Positions 18,260 to 29,300 of a stretch of DNA of 64,000 nucleotides are shown piece by piece. Location of the stretch: assembly GCF_002135435.1 (NCBI RefSeq), contig NZ_NEGK01000015.1:1-64000 (forward strand), given 5' to 3'. This DNA is from Acinetobacter sp. ANC 3813 (GTDB lineage: Bacteria; Pseudomonadota; Gammaproteobacteria; Pseudomonadales; Moraxellaceae). Both the position numbers and the translations under genes were made by a program. Each line of letters starts with the position of its first letter. Positions within the stretch are counted from its first letter, which is position 1. Under the pieces are notes generated by a model. That model did not search any database. It had not been told where the DNA came from and saw nothing but the letters and a program-made list of their open reading frames with translations.

Positions 18260-19054
18260 CTAGGCAAACACTGTAACTGTCTGACGCGAGGTTGCAATTA
18301 ACCGTCCCTGAGCATCCCAAAGATGCGCATATTCTGTTGAATAGCCGTCACCTGCATAATCCGTCACCACTTTATATTTCAGCCAGTCATGCAGCTGATT
18401 CTGCAGCGGATGCACACAAGTTAAATGCCATGTCAGTGAACTGGCCGGCGCCATGGTTTTAAACATTGGCAGTACACCCGGCGGCCACATGTCAAAAGCC
18501 GCCATTAAATCTGCAGCATTCATTTCGCGGTTTTCATGCAAAACAGGATCGAAACGGAACCAGCCGCCAAAGTCTGGCACAGCACTGCCCGTACATGGAT
18601 ATTGCCCTTCCGCCCAAGCCATTTGCATCTGCTTAAAACACTCTGGCGCTAGAGGATGATGCTGCGCAATCTTCAAGCTCTCTACCGGCGGATAATCTGG
18701 TGCTTCAGCTTCACGATTGACTTGAATGGATGATTCGCGCTGTGCGCCAAAACTGGCCAGCAAAATACTTTGCACGGCTCCATCCTGCCAAAGGCGCACT
18801 TCAACCGTGGTCACTGACTTGCCTTCACGCAAAACCTCTGCTGTTAACTTGACTGCGCTGAGCTGCACAGGACCGACAAACGTTACACTGGCGCTCAGCA
18901 ATGATTTGCGGGAATCCGCCACGGTCTGCTGCGCTTTCTGCATCAGCATAGCAGCCACCAAGCCGCCATAAATTGTACGCCCCTGCAGCCAGCCTTCAGG
19001 AATATCCACTGTGTCTGACTGCTGAATCTGCGCATACAATGGTGCTAATGACAT
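18260..19054 (-). CDS. Acyl-CoA thioesterase, TesB-like double hotdog
   Basis: The 264-aa protein has two hotdog-like halves, with GRTIYGGLVAAMLMQKA in the first and CVHPLQNQLHDWLKYKVV plus GDGYSTEYAHLWDAQGRLIATSRQ in the second. The last segment is the typical TesB/4HBT_3 C-terminus. It would hydrolyse acyl-CoA esters; the chain length is unknown. AGGGATG precedes the ATG. A 16-bp motif about 70 nt upstream also occurs before fadBA, suggesting shared fatty-acid control. Confidence 0.85.
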   Translation of the reverse strand: MSLAPLYAQIQQSDTVDIPEGWLQGRTIYGGLVAAMLMQKAQQTVADSRKSLLSASVTFVGPVQLSAVKLTAEVLREGKSVTTVEVRLWQDGAVQSILLASFGAQRESSIQVNREAEAPDYPPVESLKIAQHHPLAPECFKQMQMAWAEGQYPCTGSAVPDFGGWFRFDPVLHENREMNAADLMAAFDMWPPGVLPMFKTMAPASSLTWHLTCVHPLQNQLHDWLKYKVVTDYAGDGYSTEYAHLWDAQGRLIATSRQTVTVFA

Positions 19055-19120
19055 GGTTCATCCCTGCTGTCGTTTTTATTGAGCTATCTTTGGCTGATTC
19101 TCTGCTGATGTAAATGTTCA

Positions 19121-19136
19121 GTGACCCAAGCGTCAT
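19121..19136. promoter_or_regulatory. Possible operator GTGACCCAAGCGTCAT
   Basis: It is nearly identical to GTGACCCTAGCGTCAC at 24831-24846. It lies 67-82 nt upstream of the thioesterase start. The right half also forms part of a perfect 11-bp inverted repeat (19129-19159) between uvrC and the thioesterase gene. Confidence 0.4.
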
Positions 19137-19176
19137 TGAGCATTTTGGTCAATGACGCTGCAGCATGATCCGCTAT

Positions 19177-20976
19177 CTACTCATGCAAAATTTTATAAAT
19201 GGTGCGCGCCATGACATCCCCTAAACCCGGCACGACTTTTAAATCATTCTCTGACGCTTTCAGCACCCCTTGAATGCCGCCAAAATGGGTCAGCAAATCA
19301 CGGCGGCGTTTAGGTCCTAAGCCCGGAATCACTTCCAGCACGGATGAACCGCGCTTTTTATCCCGTTTGGCGCGGTGCTTGGTAATGGCAAAGCGGTGCG
19401 CTTCATCACGCACCTGCTGAATCAAATGCAGCGCTTTGTGATCTTCAGGCAACTGAATTTTTGTGCCATCAGTAAAATGCAGTGTTTCCAGCCCCGGCTT
19501 ACGCCCCTCACCTTTAGACACCCCAACCATAAAAGCATCCAGCTCTAATTCCTGCATCACATCCATAGCCATATGCAGCTGGCCTTTACCGCCGTCAATC
19601 AGCAGCAAATCGGGCAGCATATGCTTTTTATATCGCCGCGTCAGCGCTTGGCGCATAGCCGCATAGTCATCGCCTGCGGTAATGTCATTAATGGAGAACT
19701 GGCGGTAATCGCGTTTACGCGCACCGCCCGCATCAAAGACCACACAGGATGCGATGGTGGCTTCACCCATGGTATGCGAAATATCAAAGCATTCAATGCT
19801 GTCTATAGGACGGTCTACCACCTGCTCCAGCTGATGGAAGCGTTCATTCAGCTCAAAATGATTGGCCAGCTTGCCTTTAATGGCATGCTGCACATTCATC
19901 TGCGCCAGCTCTTGCCATTCGGCCCGGGTTTCCCGCACTTTACTCTTGATCTGAATCTTTTTGTCAAAATGCTGCTGCAGCGCATCTTCCAACTCTTTAC
20001 GGTTGGCTGGCTCAACATTGACGATGAGCTCAGCGGGCACTTCATCCGCCACTTGAAAATAAAAGTTGGCAATAAAATCGGACAGCATTTGCGCCAGATC
20101 ATCACCCAGCATGTCTGGGAAATAACTCTTGCCGCCCAGCATTTTACCGTTGCGCACATGCATGATCTGCACGCAGGTCACCCCGGCATGGTAGGCAATG
20201 GCAATAATATCCGCCTCACCCTTCACTTTATAAATGGCCTGCTGCGACTGCACATCGCGCAGCAATGCCATACGGTCACGGTAAAACACCGCTTTTTCAA
20301 ACTCTAAGGCCTCAGCTGCCGCTTCCATCTTGGCAATCAATTCCTGATTCAGCTCTTTGGTATCGCCCTGCAAAAAACGGATCGAGTTTTTCACATCTTC
20401 ATTATAGTCTTCAGGCGAAATCAGCCCGACACACGGCCCAGAGCAGCGTTTAATTTGATACTGCAAACACGGACGCTTGCGCTGTGAAAAATAGCTATTT
20501 TCGCATTGGCGCACATTAAACAGCTTTTGCAGCACCACCAACGTATCGCGGGCATTATAGGCGCTTGGATAGGGGCCAAAAAACTTGCCCGCCTGATGCT
20601 TGCCCTTGCCGCGGCCCGATGCAATACGCGGATAAGGTTTGTCTGCCGAAATAAAAATATATACATAAGATTTATCATCGCGCAGCATGATGTTATACGG
20701 CGGACGATGCAGCTTAATCAGGTTCTGTTCCAGCAGCAGTGCTTCTGTTTCCGAACGCACCACCAGCGTTTCTATGTCGTAAATACGCGCCACCAGCGCC
20801 TGCGTTTTCGGATGCTCAATGGTTTTAACAAAATAGCTGGATACGCGGTTTTTTAAATTCTTGGCCTTGCCGACATACAGCAACTCGCCATCCTTGCCCA
20901 GCATGCGGTACACGCCCGGCAAAGTGGTCATATTGGCTAAGATTTTTTCGATATTGTCACGCGCGTTTTCGTTCAC
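19177..20976 (-). CDS. uvrC: Excinuclease ABC subunit C
   Basis: UvrC makes the two incisions of nucleotide excision repair with UvrB. The 599-aa protein contains a GIY-YIG 3'-nuclease (GVYRML...[14 protein letters not shown]), a Cys cluster ([15 protein letters not shown]) typical of an Fe-S type UvrC, and a UVR motif around residue 210. The 5'-nuclease ([21 protein letters not shown]) and terminal helix-hairpin-helix motifs ([25 protein letters not shown]) follow. The start appears to be GTG at 20976 with no strong ribosome site. No other repair gene is adjacent. Confidence 0.95.
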   Translation of the reverse strand: MNENARDNIEKILANMTTLPGVYRMLGKDGELLYVGKAKNLKNRVSSYFVKTIEHPKTQALVARIYDIETLVVRSETEALLLEQNLIKLHRPPYNIMLRDDKSYVYIFISADKPYPRIASGRGKGKHQAGKFFGPYPSAYNARDTLVVLQKLFNVRQCENSYFSQRKRPCLQYQIKRCSGPCVGLISPEDYNEDVKNSIRFLQGDTKELNQELIAKMEAAAEALEFEKAVFYRDRMALLRDVQSQQAIYKVKGEADIIAIAYHAGVTCVQIMHVRNGKMLGGKSYFPDMLGDDLAQMLSDFIANFYFQVADEVPAELIVNVEPANRKELEDALQQHFDKKIQIKSKVRETRAEWQELAQMNVQHAIKGKLANHFELNERFHQLEQVVDRPIDSIECFDISHTMGEATIASCVVFDAGGARKRDYRQFSINDITAGDDYAAMRQALTRRYKKHMLPDLLLIDGGKGQLHMAMDVMQELELDAFMVGVSKGEGRKPGLETLHFTDGTKIQLPEDHKALHLIQQVRDEAHRFAITKHRAKRDKKRGSSVLEVIPGLGPKRRRDLLTHFGGIQGVLKASENDLKVVPGLGDVMARTIYKILHE

Positions 20977-21210
20977 TGGCGGCCTGTCTGCTGGTCATTC
21001 GATAAATATTGCATCTGTACTGCTTTATGATGTGATGGTTTAGGGCGCATTTTCAAGCTGGTAAGCCCGCATTTCTGCATGATTTCAGCAATAACTTGAT
21101 TGCTAAAAGCTATTATTGAAAAAACCGAAGTTTGCTATGCTCAATGTCTGCCAAAATATTGCCCAATTCAACGGTTTTGACCTTTGACTGTACTCCAAGG
21201 AATACACAGA

Positions 21211-22254
21211 ATGACCAACGCCAATCCAGCTGTTCATGTCATCAAGCCATCGACCTCAACACACAGCGCATCAGAAAAAAACCGCTTGATTGGCAAGCCG
21301 CGTTTTCATTTTGAACCCGCTGCCGTGATGCAGGCTTTAAAACAGCGGATTATTGGGCAGGATGCGGCGCTGAATGAAATTGAAAAAATGCTGCATGTGG
21401 TCAAGGCCGATTTTTCCAGCCCTGAGCGCCCGCTTTCAGTTACCCTGATGCTTGGCCCAACGGGTGTGGGCAAGACTGAAACCGTGCGCCTGATTGCCGA
21501 AGCCATTTACGGACGCGCTGATGCTTTTTGCCGTATTGATATGAACACGCTGGCGCAAGAGCATTATGCCGCAGCCATTACCGGTGCGCCCCCAGGCTAT
21601 GTCGGCTCCAAAGAAGGCCATAGCCTGTTTGATGAAACCGCCATTGCTGGCAGCCATACCCGCCCCGGCATTGTGCTGTTTGATGAATTGGAAAAAGCTT
21701 CCATTGAAGTGCTGCGCGGCCTGATGAATGTACTGGATACCGGCAAACTGACCTTAACTGCAGGCACCAAAACCATTGATTTTCGCAACTGCATGATTTT
21801 TATGACCAGCAATGTGGGCGCACAGGCGGCACAGCAGTATTTAGACAAACTGCATTTTCTGCCGCAGAAAATGCAGAGTCTTTGCTTAAAGCGGCTGCCA
21901 ACCCAGCGCATTATTGAAAAAGTCATGCAGCGCAAATTTGATCCAGAATTTCTCAACCGCATCGACCGCACGCTGCATTACCAGCCTGTGCAGAATGATG
22001 CCTTGCCAAGACTGGTCGACATTGAACTGGAAAAACTGAATCAGCGCCTGCAGCATCAAAAGCGCAGTGTGTCTTTAACCGACAGCGCCAAAGCGCATTT
22101 TTGCCAAGGCCATGACATCCGCTACGGCGCGCGGCATCTGGCGCGTAAAATGCGCACAGAGCTGGAACCAATTCTAGCACTTGCCTGCCTGCATCTTCCA
22201 GAACAGGCGCACTTTACTATTGAGCTGCGCAGCGGCCAGCTGAGCCTGCAATAA
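21211..22254 (+). CDS. Single-module Hsp100/Clp-type AAA+ ATPase
   Basis: The 347-aa protein resembles only the second AAA+ module of ClpA/ClpB. Walker A is GPTGVGKTET, and Walker B is GIVLFDELEKAS. The pore-loop-like GAPPGYVGSKEGHSL matches the Clp D2 GYVG motif. MTSNVG is sensor 1, FDPEFLNRID carries the Arg finger, and YGARHLARKMRTELEP is sensor 2. There is no N-domain, no D1, and no coiled coil; the first 40 residues are low complexity. AAGGAA lies 7 nt before the ATG. It stands alone between uvrC and an SRPBCC gene. The substrate and partner are unknown. Confidence 0.85.
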   Translation: MTNANPAVHVIKPSTSTHSASEKNRLIGKPRFHFEPAAVMQALKQRIIGQDAALNEIEKMLHVVKADFSSPERPLSVTLMLGPTGVGKTETVRLIAEAIYGRADAFCRIDMNTLAQEHYAAAITGAPPGYVGSKEGHSLFDETAIAGSHTRPGIVLFDELEKASIEVLRGLMNVLDTGKLTLTAGTKTIDFRNCMIFMTSNVGAQAAQQYLDKLHFLPQKMQSLCLKRLPTQRIIEKVMQRKFDPEFLNRIDRTLHYQPVQNDALPRLVDIELEKLNQRLQHQKRSVSLTDSAKAHFCQGHDIRYGARHLARKMRTELEPILALACLHLPEQAHFTIELRSGQLSLQ

Positions 22255-22271
22255 CAGCATCAAATTCCGAG

Positions 22272-22736
22272 CTACAGGGTCTTGGCATAATCCTGCAGCT
22301 GGTCAATCATTATATTCCAGCCGCTATAAAAGCCCATGTCTTCATGCTTCTGGCGGATTTCTGCTGATCTGTGCCGCGCAATGGCGGTCAATTTGGTTTT
22401 GCCTGCCCCAGCATCCTCCATCAGTATAATCGCGGTCATGAACGGATCTGCCGCGGGCTTCCAGCCTTCAGTATAGGTATCGCCAAAGACCAGCTTTTCG
22501 CCATCCACCACTTCTAAAAAGATGCCTTGGTTTTCGATCTGATTGCCGTCAATGTCAAATACGGTATTAAAGCGTCCGCCGGTTTTCAGATTGATTTCAC
22601 AGGCGGTGATGCGGTGCGGTTTGGGAATAAAAAAGTGTGGAATGTGCTGCGGCTGCGTCCAGCAGGCCCATATTTTCTCACGCGGCACATCTAAAATACG
22701 CTCGATTTTTAAATCGGTTTCAGGGTCCAACTCCAT
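22272..22736 (-). CDS. SRPBCC/AHSA1-domain protein
   Basis: The 154-aa protein of the START/Bet v1-like SRPBCC superfamily has RILDVPREKIWACWTQPQHIPHFF near the N-terminus and the C-terminal helix FYSGWNIMIDQLQDYAKTL. Such proteins bind hydrophobic ligands or act as Hsp90 co-chaperone-like modules; the ligand is unknown. The start at 22736 has GAGGAG upstream. Its 3' end converges with the AAA+ gene, 17 nt away. Confidence 0.82.
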   Translation of the reverse strand: MELDPETDLKIERILDVPREKIWACWTQPQHIPHFFIPKPHRITACEINLKTGGRFNTVFDIDGNQIENQGIFLEVVDGEKLVFGDTYTEGWKPAADPFMTAIILMEDAGAGKTKLTAIARHRSAEIRQKHEDMGFYSGWNIMIDQLQDYAKTL

Positions 22737-22847
22737 GTTCGCAGCTCCTCTTTTTCTTGATTTTTTAAATGCAGAGTGCACTTAAGGCACATGCCTTGCC
22801 CGCAGGTACATCCATTTTATTTTGGAGGATTCAGCACGGCAGCAATG

Positions 22848-23324
22848 TTATTTTTTGCGTTCAATTTTACAGGCAATACCCGCATTTCCCTCCTGCAGCG
22901 CTTGGCAGAATTTGGATTTATTTTTGGGTGAAATCAATACCGCTTTGGCTTGACCATTCTGCTCATACTCAATTTTTAAGCGGTCTAAAGACAATGCCGG
23001 TGAAGCGATTGAATGATCAGTTGCAGCAACCTTTTGAATCTGCTGCAAAGGAATGCGCCATTTAAACAGCATGCTTTGCACCAGCAGCGTGTCTGCATCA
23101 ATCTTATAGCGGGTGCTGAAAATTGGCCACCACACCAATGCCGCAGTTAGCACATATACAGCCGCATGCACAGGATACTGTTCCAGTGTGCCTTTGGCCT
23201 GCATAGTCAGCAGCAGCTGCAGCAGCAATCCCGTTAAAGAAATGAAAAAACCCAGCACCCACCAATCGATTTTTGAACGGAAAATTTGCATGTGTATTTG
23301 CCTAGCCTCAATGATGTTCTGCAC
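22848..23324 (-). CDS. Small membrane protein with a PH-like domain
   Basis: The 158-aa protein has two hydrophobic helices (about residues 21-41 and 53-72) and then a small beta-rich domain (about 75-150, RYKIDADTLLVQSMLFKWRI) resembling bacterial PH-like domains of YdbS/bPH type. The start is GTG 23324 with AGGAAG upstream; ATG 23291 is the alternative. It ends in a basic KIERKK tail. Function is unknown. Confidence 0.65.
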   Translation of the reverse strand: MQNIIEARQIHMQIFRSKIDWWVLGFFISLTGLLLQLLLTMQAKGTLEQYPVHAAVYVLTAALVWWPIFSTRYKIDADTLLVQSMLFKWRIPLQQIQKVAATDHSIASPALSLDRLKIEYEQNGQAKAVLISPKNKSKFCQALQEGNAGIACKIERKK

Positions 23325-23484
23325 AATGACTTCCTAAACTAGGATTTCTTGCACTCTGCATAGAGTCTAAATTAATCCCATATTTTTTTCATGGATTTAT
23401 TTTAATTTTGCAGTGCGGCGCATCCATGGCCCAAATTCACAGAAATCTTATTACTGGTTTAAACACTTGCTGGCATATATATGT

Positions 23485-24555
23485 TTACTTGGTCTGATCC
23501 GCACTTTCTTTAATCCGCTTTTTGCAGGAATACATTTGCGCATCTGCGCCGTTGACCAAGGTCATGGCATCCAAATAGCCATTGATATGATCGGTTTGCT
23601 GCACGCCAATGCTGAGGGTGATGTTCAGCCCCTCTTCCAGCAAGCACTCTAAAAGCCGCGGCACCACACTTTCCTGCACCTGAATTTCTGTACAGTGCGG
23701 CAGAACCAAACAGAATTCATCTCCGCCATAGCGGAAGCAGTGATCATCAATACGCGCGACTTTTTTGATTGCCTCCGCCACCACCTGCAGCACTTTATCC
23801 CCAAAAGGATGGCCTTGCTGGTCGTTAATGGTTTTAAAGTCATTAATATCAATAAAGACTACGGTCACAGGCTCTAATGCCCGCTGCGCAGCGTACAGCA
23901 CACTGTTTAAAATACTGGAAAAATGCCGCACATTCAGCAGCCCTGTCAGCGGATCGCGCTGCGATAGCTCTTCCATTTCCTGCGCGCGGTATTCAAGCGC
24001 ATGTGCATACTGCTCTATTTTTTCTTTGGAGCTTTTAATTTCATTGACCAAGCTCCAGACATAGGTTTCAACCACCAATGTGGTATCAAACATAAATAGC
24101 TTTTCTAAGGTTACCGCGATTGCTTCATAATGATCTGCATCGGGCAGCAGGTGTTTCAGCAGCTTCATCAGCATGGTTTTTAAAGTTTGCACCGCAGACA
24201 AATACAGCTTCGGCTCAACCCCAATGCGTTTATGCACCATGCCTATGCGCAGGCGGTTATTCACATAGTCGCTGTCATAATTGCCAGAAAAGAGATCCAG
24301 CAAATACTGATGCTGAGCGCGCTGCAAACGTTTTAAGGTATCTAAATCGCCAATTAAGGTAGAAATTTCTGGAATAGATGTCTGGTTGTCATAAAAATCT
24401 TCAACCATAGAATCCAAGCGCGGCGCAACAAGGCCGCCTATAGCTGCTAATTCGTCCAGCTCTTGATTGGTTAAGCCCAGCAGCTGTTTTCGACGTTCAA
24501 CATCCTGCATCGAAATATGCATTTGGTGCATTAAAGTTTGTTTTGCCGCCTTCAT
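23485..24555 (-). CDS. Globin-coupled sensor diguanylate cyclase
   Basis: The 356-aa soluble protein joins a globin-sensor domain (about residues 15-165), with a probable proximal heme ligand His108 in RIGMVHKRIGV, to a short coiled linker (about 175-198) and a GGDEF domain (about 199-350). The active site is YGGDEF (276-281), and an inhibitory I-site RIDD sits exactly five residues before it. It should make cyclic-di-GMP in response to oxygen or another heme ligand, like E. coli DosC. The sensor function is inferred; the cyclase motif is seen directly. Confidence 0.85.
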   Translation of the reverse strand: MKAAKQTLMHQMHISMQDVERRKQLLGLTNQELDELAAIGGLVAPRLDSMVEDFYDNQTSIPEISTLIGDLDTLKRLQRAQHQYLLDLFSGNYDSDYVNNRLRIGMVHKRIGVEPKLYLSAVQTLKTMLMKLLKHLLPDADHYEAIAVTLEKLFMFDTTLVVETYVWSLVNEIKSSKEKIEQYAHALEYRAQEMEELSQRDPLTGLLNVRHFSSILNSVLYAAQRALEPVTVVFIDINDFKTINDQQGHPFGDKVLQVVAEAIKKVARIDDHCFRYGGDEFCLVLPHCTEIQVQESVVPRLLECLLEEGLNITLSIGVQQTDHINGYLDAMTLVNGADAQMYSCKKRIKESADQTK

Positions 24556-24830
24556 GACAAGTTGCCATCCCCCGAAAAAACTGCAGATACGTCTCGCAGA
24601 TTCGATTTAACTGAAGCAAAAAATCCAACGGGCCTAAATCAGGCCTGATTAAAACAAGTTTGTATGGGTTATTGAGTGTGACGCTGCCATTGCTTTTTAA
24701 CGCAAGCTTACTTATGGGCAGCCGCTATTGATATATGCCAAATGTCTTATATATTGATGAATCGGCATTTTTTTCTTCATTTTGCATAAAATATAACCTA
24801 CAAAATTTCAAATGTCAGTGAAAATTTTAG

Positions 24831-24846
24831 GTGACCCTAGCGTCAC
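24831..24846. promoter_or_regulatory. Possible operator GTGACCCTAGCGTCAC before fadBA
   Basis: It has perfect GTGAC/GTCAC arms with a 6-nt centre, 134 nt upstream of fadB. A near-identical copy lies upstream of the acyl-CoA thioesterase gene at 19121. The rest of the 424-nt gap 24556-24979 holds no gene. A convincing -35/-10 pair was not found. Confidence 0.45.
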
Positions 24847-24979
24847 GGCTTGATACAACTTGTTATGTCCTTTTTAGATATAGTTATCGTAAGATTGGCG
24901 AAGCATAAATGTGCGCGGGAAATGCGTACATGCTTCACAACATCAACTTAGAAGTCCTCCAAAATAAAGGAGATCAGGC

Positions 24980-27133
24980 ATGATCCACGCTGGCAATGCC
25001 ATTACCGTCCAAATGCTTTCGGACGGAATTGCAGAATTCCGCTTTGACTTACAAGGTGAGTCGGTCAACAAATTTAACCGTGCAACGATTGAAGATTTTA
25101 AAGCAGCCATTGAAGCTGTGAAGGCGAATAGCGAAGTTAAAGGCTTAATCGTTACTTCGGCAAAATCTACCTTCATCGTTGGCGCAGACATCACTGAGTT
25201 TGGTGAAAACTTTGCTCAAGGCGAAAGCGCTATTGTTGAGTGGGCTATGCCTGTTCACGACATCTTCAATTCATTTGAAGATTTAGAGATTCCTAAAGTG
25301 GCTGCTATTAATGGCATGGCTTTGGGCGGCGGTTTTGAAATGTGCTTAGTCTGCGACTACCGCGTGATGTCAGAAGCGGCTCAAGTGGGCTTGCCTGAAA
25401 TCAAACTGGGCATCTACCCAGGCTTTGGCGGCACAGTGCGTTTAAGCCGTGTGATCGGTATTGATAATGCCGTTGAATGGATGGCAATGGCTGCGCCTAA
25501 AAAGCCTGCTGCTGCGCTAAAAGACGGTGCTGTAGATGCTGTGGTTGCTGCTGACAAACTGCAAGACGCTGCAATTGATTTGGTAAAACAAGCGCTTGCT
25601 GGCCGTGTAGACTGGAAAGCGAAACGCCAAGAAAAAATTGATCCTGTTAAATTGAACCCGCTTGAACAAATGATGGCGTTCAATACAGCAAAAGGCGCAG
25701 TGCTTGCAAAAGCAAACCCAGCGCAATACCCAGCGCCAAAACTGCTTCTTGACTCTTTACAAGCAGGCGCAAGCTTGCCGCGTAACGAAGCGTTAAAAAT
25801 TGAAGCTGAAGGTTTTGCTAAAGCTGCAATCACCCCGCAAGCAGGTGCACTGATCGGTTTGTTCATTAACGACCAGATCGTGAAGAAAACCTCTAAGCGC
25901 TACGAAAAAGGCGCACACCCTGTAAATCAGGCAGCTGTGCTTGGCGCGGGTATCATGGGCGGCGGTATTGCTTACCAAGCAGCCAGCAAAGGCACGCCAA
26001 TCATCATGAAAGACATTGGCAACCCGCAGCTTGCTTTGGGTATGAAAGAAGCGAATGGCCTTCTGACTAAACAAGTTGAACGCAAGAAAATGACCCCAGC
26101 AAAAATGGGCGAAACACTTGCACGCATCCGCCCTACTTTAAGCTATGACGAATTCAAAGAAGTCGACATCGTGATTGAAGCGGTAACGGAAAACCCGAAA
26201 GTGAAGGGTATCGTACTGGCTGAAACTGAGAAAAATGTTCGTGAAAACACGATCATTGCTTCAAACACCTCTACGATTTCAATCACGCGCTTGGCTGAAA
26301 ACCTGCAGCGCCCTGAAAACTTCGTCGGCATGCACTTCTTTAACCCAGTTCACATGATGCCATTGGTCGAAGTGATCCGCGGTGAGAAGACTTCTGCAGA
26401 AGCGATTGCTACAACTGTCGTTCTTGCTCAGAAAATGGGTAAAACGCCTATCGTTGTGAATGACTGCCCGGGCTTCCTTGTGAACCGTGTATTGTTCCCT
26501 TACTTCGGCGCGTTCGACCTTCTACTTAAAGATGGCGCTGACTTCCAGCAAATCGACAAAGTGATGGAAAAATTCGGCTGGCCTATGGGCCCTGCTTACT
26601 TGATGGACGTTGTCGGCATCGACACTGGCGTTCACGGTGCAGAAGTGATGGCTGAAGGTTTCCCTGACCGTATGAAGCCTGACTATAAAGGTTCTGTACA
26701 AGTAATGTACGAAAACAAGCGTTTGGGTCAAAAGAACGACGTTGGTTTCTACAAGTACGAACTTGACCGTAAAGGCAAAAAAGCCAAAGTGGTTGATCCA
26801 ACTGCGTATGAGCTGGTTGCTACTGTTGCAACTGCGGAAAAACGTGAGTTTGACGCTCAAGAAATCATTGACCGCATGATGCTGGCATTCTGCAACGAAA
26901 CTGTTCGCTGCTTAGAAGACAACATCGTAGCGACTGCTTCTGAAGCTGATATGGCGATGATTATGGGTGTAGGCTTCCCTCCATTCCGCGGCGGCCCATG
27001 CCGTTACATCGACCAAACAGGTGTTGCTGAATACGTTGCGCTTTGCGACAAATACGCGCACTTAGGTAAAGCTTATGAAGCGCCGCAATCACTGCGCGAC
27101 ATGGCTGCTAACAACAAAAAATTCTACGGTTAA
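24980..27133 (+). CDS. fadB: Fatty acid oxidation complex subunit alpha
   Basis: The 717-aa FadB combines enoyl-CoA hydratase/isomerase (residues 1-190, [18 protein letters not shown] and [15 protein letters not shown]) with 3-hydroxyacyl-CoA dehydrogenase (about 310-720). The latter has the NAD fold [12 protein letters not shown], catalytic His in [15 protein letters not shown], and [14 protein letters not shown]. It carries out the middle steps of beta-oxidation. AAAGGAG precedes the ATG. It is 12 nt upstream of fadA, forming the usual two-gene operon. Confidence 0.97.
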   Translation: MIHAGNAITVQMLSDGIAEFRFDLQGESVNKFNRATIEDFKAAIEAVKANSEVKGLIVTSAKSTFIVGADITEFGENFAQGESAIVEWAMPVHDIFNSFEDLEIPKVAAINGMALGGGFEMCLVCDYRVMSEAAQVGLPEIKLGIYPGFGGTVRLSRVIGIDNAVEWMAMAAPKKPAAALKDGAVDAVVAADKLQDAAIDLVKQALAGRVDWKAKRQEKIDPVKLNPLEQMMAFNTAKGAVLAKANPAQYPAPKLLLDSLQAGASLPRNEALKIEAEGFAKAAITPQAGALIGLFINDQIVKKTSKRYEKGAHPVNQAAVLGAGIMGGGIAYQAASKGTPIIMKDIGNPQLALGMKEANGLLTKQVERKKMTPAKMGETLARIRPTLSYDEFKEVDIVIEAVTENPKVKGIVLAETEKNVRENTIIASNTSTISITRLAENLQRPENFVGMHFFNPVHMMPLVEVIRGEKTSAEAIATTVVLAQKMGKTPIVVNDCPGFLVNRVLFPYFGAFDLLLKDGADFQQIDKVMEKFGWPMGPAYLMDVVGIDTGVHGAEVMAEGFPDRMKPDYKGSVQVMYENKRLGQKNDVGFYKYELDRKGKKAKVVDPTAYELVATVATAEKREFDAQEIIDRMMLAFCNETVRCLEDNIVATASEADMAMIMGVGFPPFRGGPCRYIDQTGVAEYVALCDKYAHLGKAYEAPQSLRDMAANNKKFYG

Positions 27134-27145
27134 GGAGCAACGTGA

Positions 27146-28318
<1,173 letters not shown>

Positions 28319-28337
28319 TTTTTAGTTAAATACTGAG

Positions 28338-28373
28338 ATATAAAGAACCCCGCGCAAGCGGGGTTCTTTATAT
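28338..28373. terminator. Terminator after fadBA
   Basis: A perfect 16-bp stem with a GCAA loop. It also overlaps the last codons of the minus-strand gene ending at 28368, so it serves convergent units. Confidence 0.9.
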
Positions 28374-29084
28374 CCATTTGTAGAAATACAGCATATAGAC
28401 ACATAACAGCACTAGCCCTATTACACCGATCCACCGATCAGTATCAAAATTAATTTGATACCCACCCTTTTTCATTTTTAGTAATGCTTCTAAACGAATA
28501 TAACCATTAAGTAAGTAAAAAATACCACTTATAAATAATAGTGAAGGGAAGCTGTACTGGAGAAAAAATAACACCCAAAAAATTATCAGCATAAACCATG
28601 CTAATAATGTAGTAATATGAGTAAAATAATAAAGGTATTCTTTACGATTGACTTTAAATCGCACAAAAAGATTTAGTATAAAAAAATGAAAAAAACTAAG
28701 ACAGGTTAAGAACCATTTTTCGGATTGGGCTTTAAATACATTATTTTTATTTATATACTCTAAAATATCAATATTCTGACCAACCGCTCCAAATTTTTTA
28801 AAGGTGTATGCACGACTTATTATATTTAACTGATTTGAAAAGTAAGCCAATAAAAAATCATCAAGATATTCAAATTTATATTCGTAATAAGGATGTTCCC
28901 TAGGATCTGGTGAATACTCTATTATCTCAATATTTGTGCCATCAATAAGAATGTGCTTTGCAGTCTGCCTACCTTTCAAATACTCATAATTTTTCTTCTC
29001 AAATACTTTTATATTTTCGATCGTTTTAAACCCAAGTTTTTTTTGGACTTGCAGTAAAATTCTTTCTAATATTTTTGCTTTCAT
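28368..29084 (-). CDS. AT-rich hypothetical membrane protein
   Basis: The 238-aa product is not recognised. The N-terminal ~120 residues are soluble and rich in Lys, Ile, Tyr and Asn. The C-terminal half has about four membrane helices (around 125-145, 157-180, 182-198, 215-235). The DNA is visibly more AT-rich than its neighbours, and codon usage differs from fadBA, suggesting acquired DNA. The start is uncertain: ATG 29084 lacks a clear ribosome site, and the frame stays open to a TTG at 29141. The stop lies inside the fadA terminator. Confidence 0.55.
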   Translation of the reverse strand: MKAKILERILLQVQKKLGFKTIENIKVFEKKNYEYLKGRQTAKHILIDGTNIEIIEYSPDPREHPYYEYKFEYLDDFLLAYFSNQLNIISRAYTFKKFGAVGQNIDILEYINKNNVFKAQSEKWFLTCLSFFHFFILNLFVRFKVNRKEYLYYFTHITTLLAWFMLIIFWVLFFLQYSFPSLLFISGIFYLLNGYIRLEALLKMKKGGYQINFDTDRWIGVIGLVLLCVYMLYFYKWI

Positions 29085-29243
29085 TTTACGGGGTGTATTA
29101 TTTTTAATAAGAATATTACATTTAAAATTATTTAACAACAATATCTAAATTTAAAAATCACAAATTGTGTGTAATTTAGGAAAATATATATCAGTAGAAA
29201 TTTGGTCAGGAAAACTATTTCCTTATATAGACCTGACTTATAT

Positions 29244-29269
29244 AAAAGAGGTCCAAAGAACCTCTTTTT
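29244..29269. terminator. Terminator-like hairpin
   Basis: AAAAGAGG/CCTCTTTT with a 9-nt loop and T-rich ends on both strands. It lies just downstream (minus strand) of the tehB remnant and probably served as its terminator. Confidence 0.65.
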
Positions 29270-29300
29270 ATTTCTTAGATTGTTCACATATTAATGCAAA

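Noticed and set aside
19573-20307. Plus-strand 244-aa ORF
   Set aside because: It lies wholly inside uvrC on the opposite strand, with no domain and no ribosome site.
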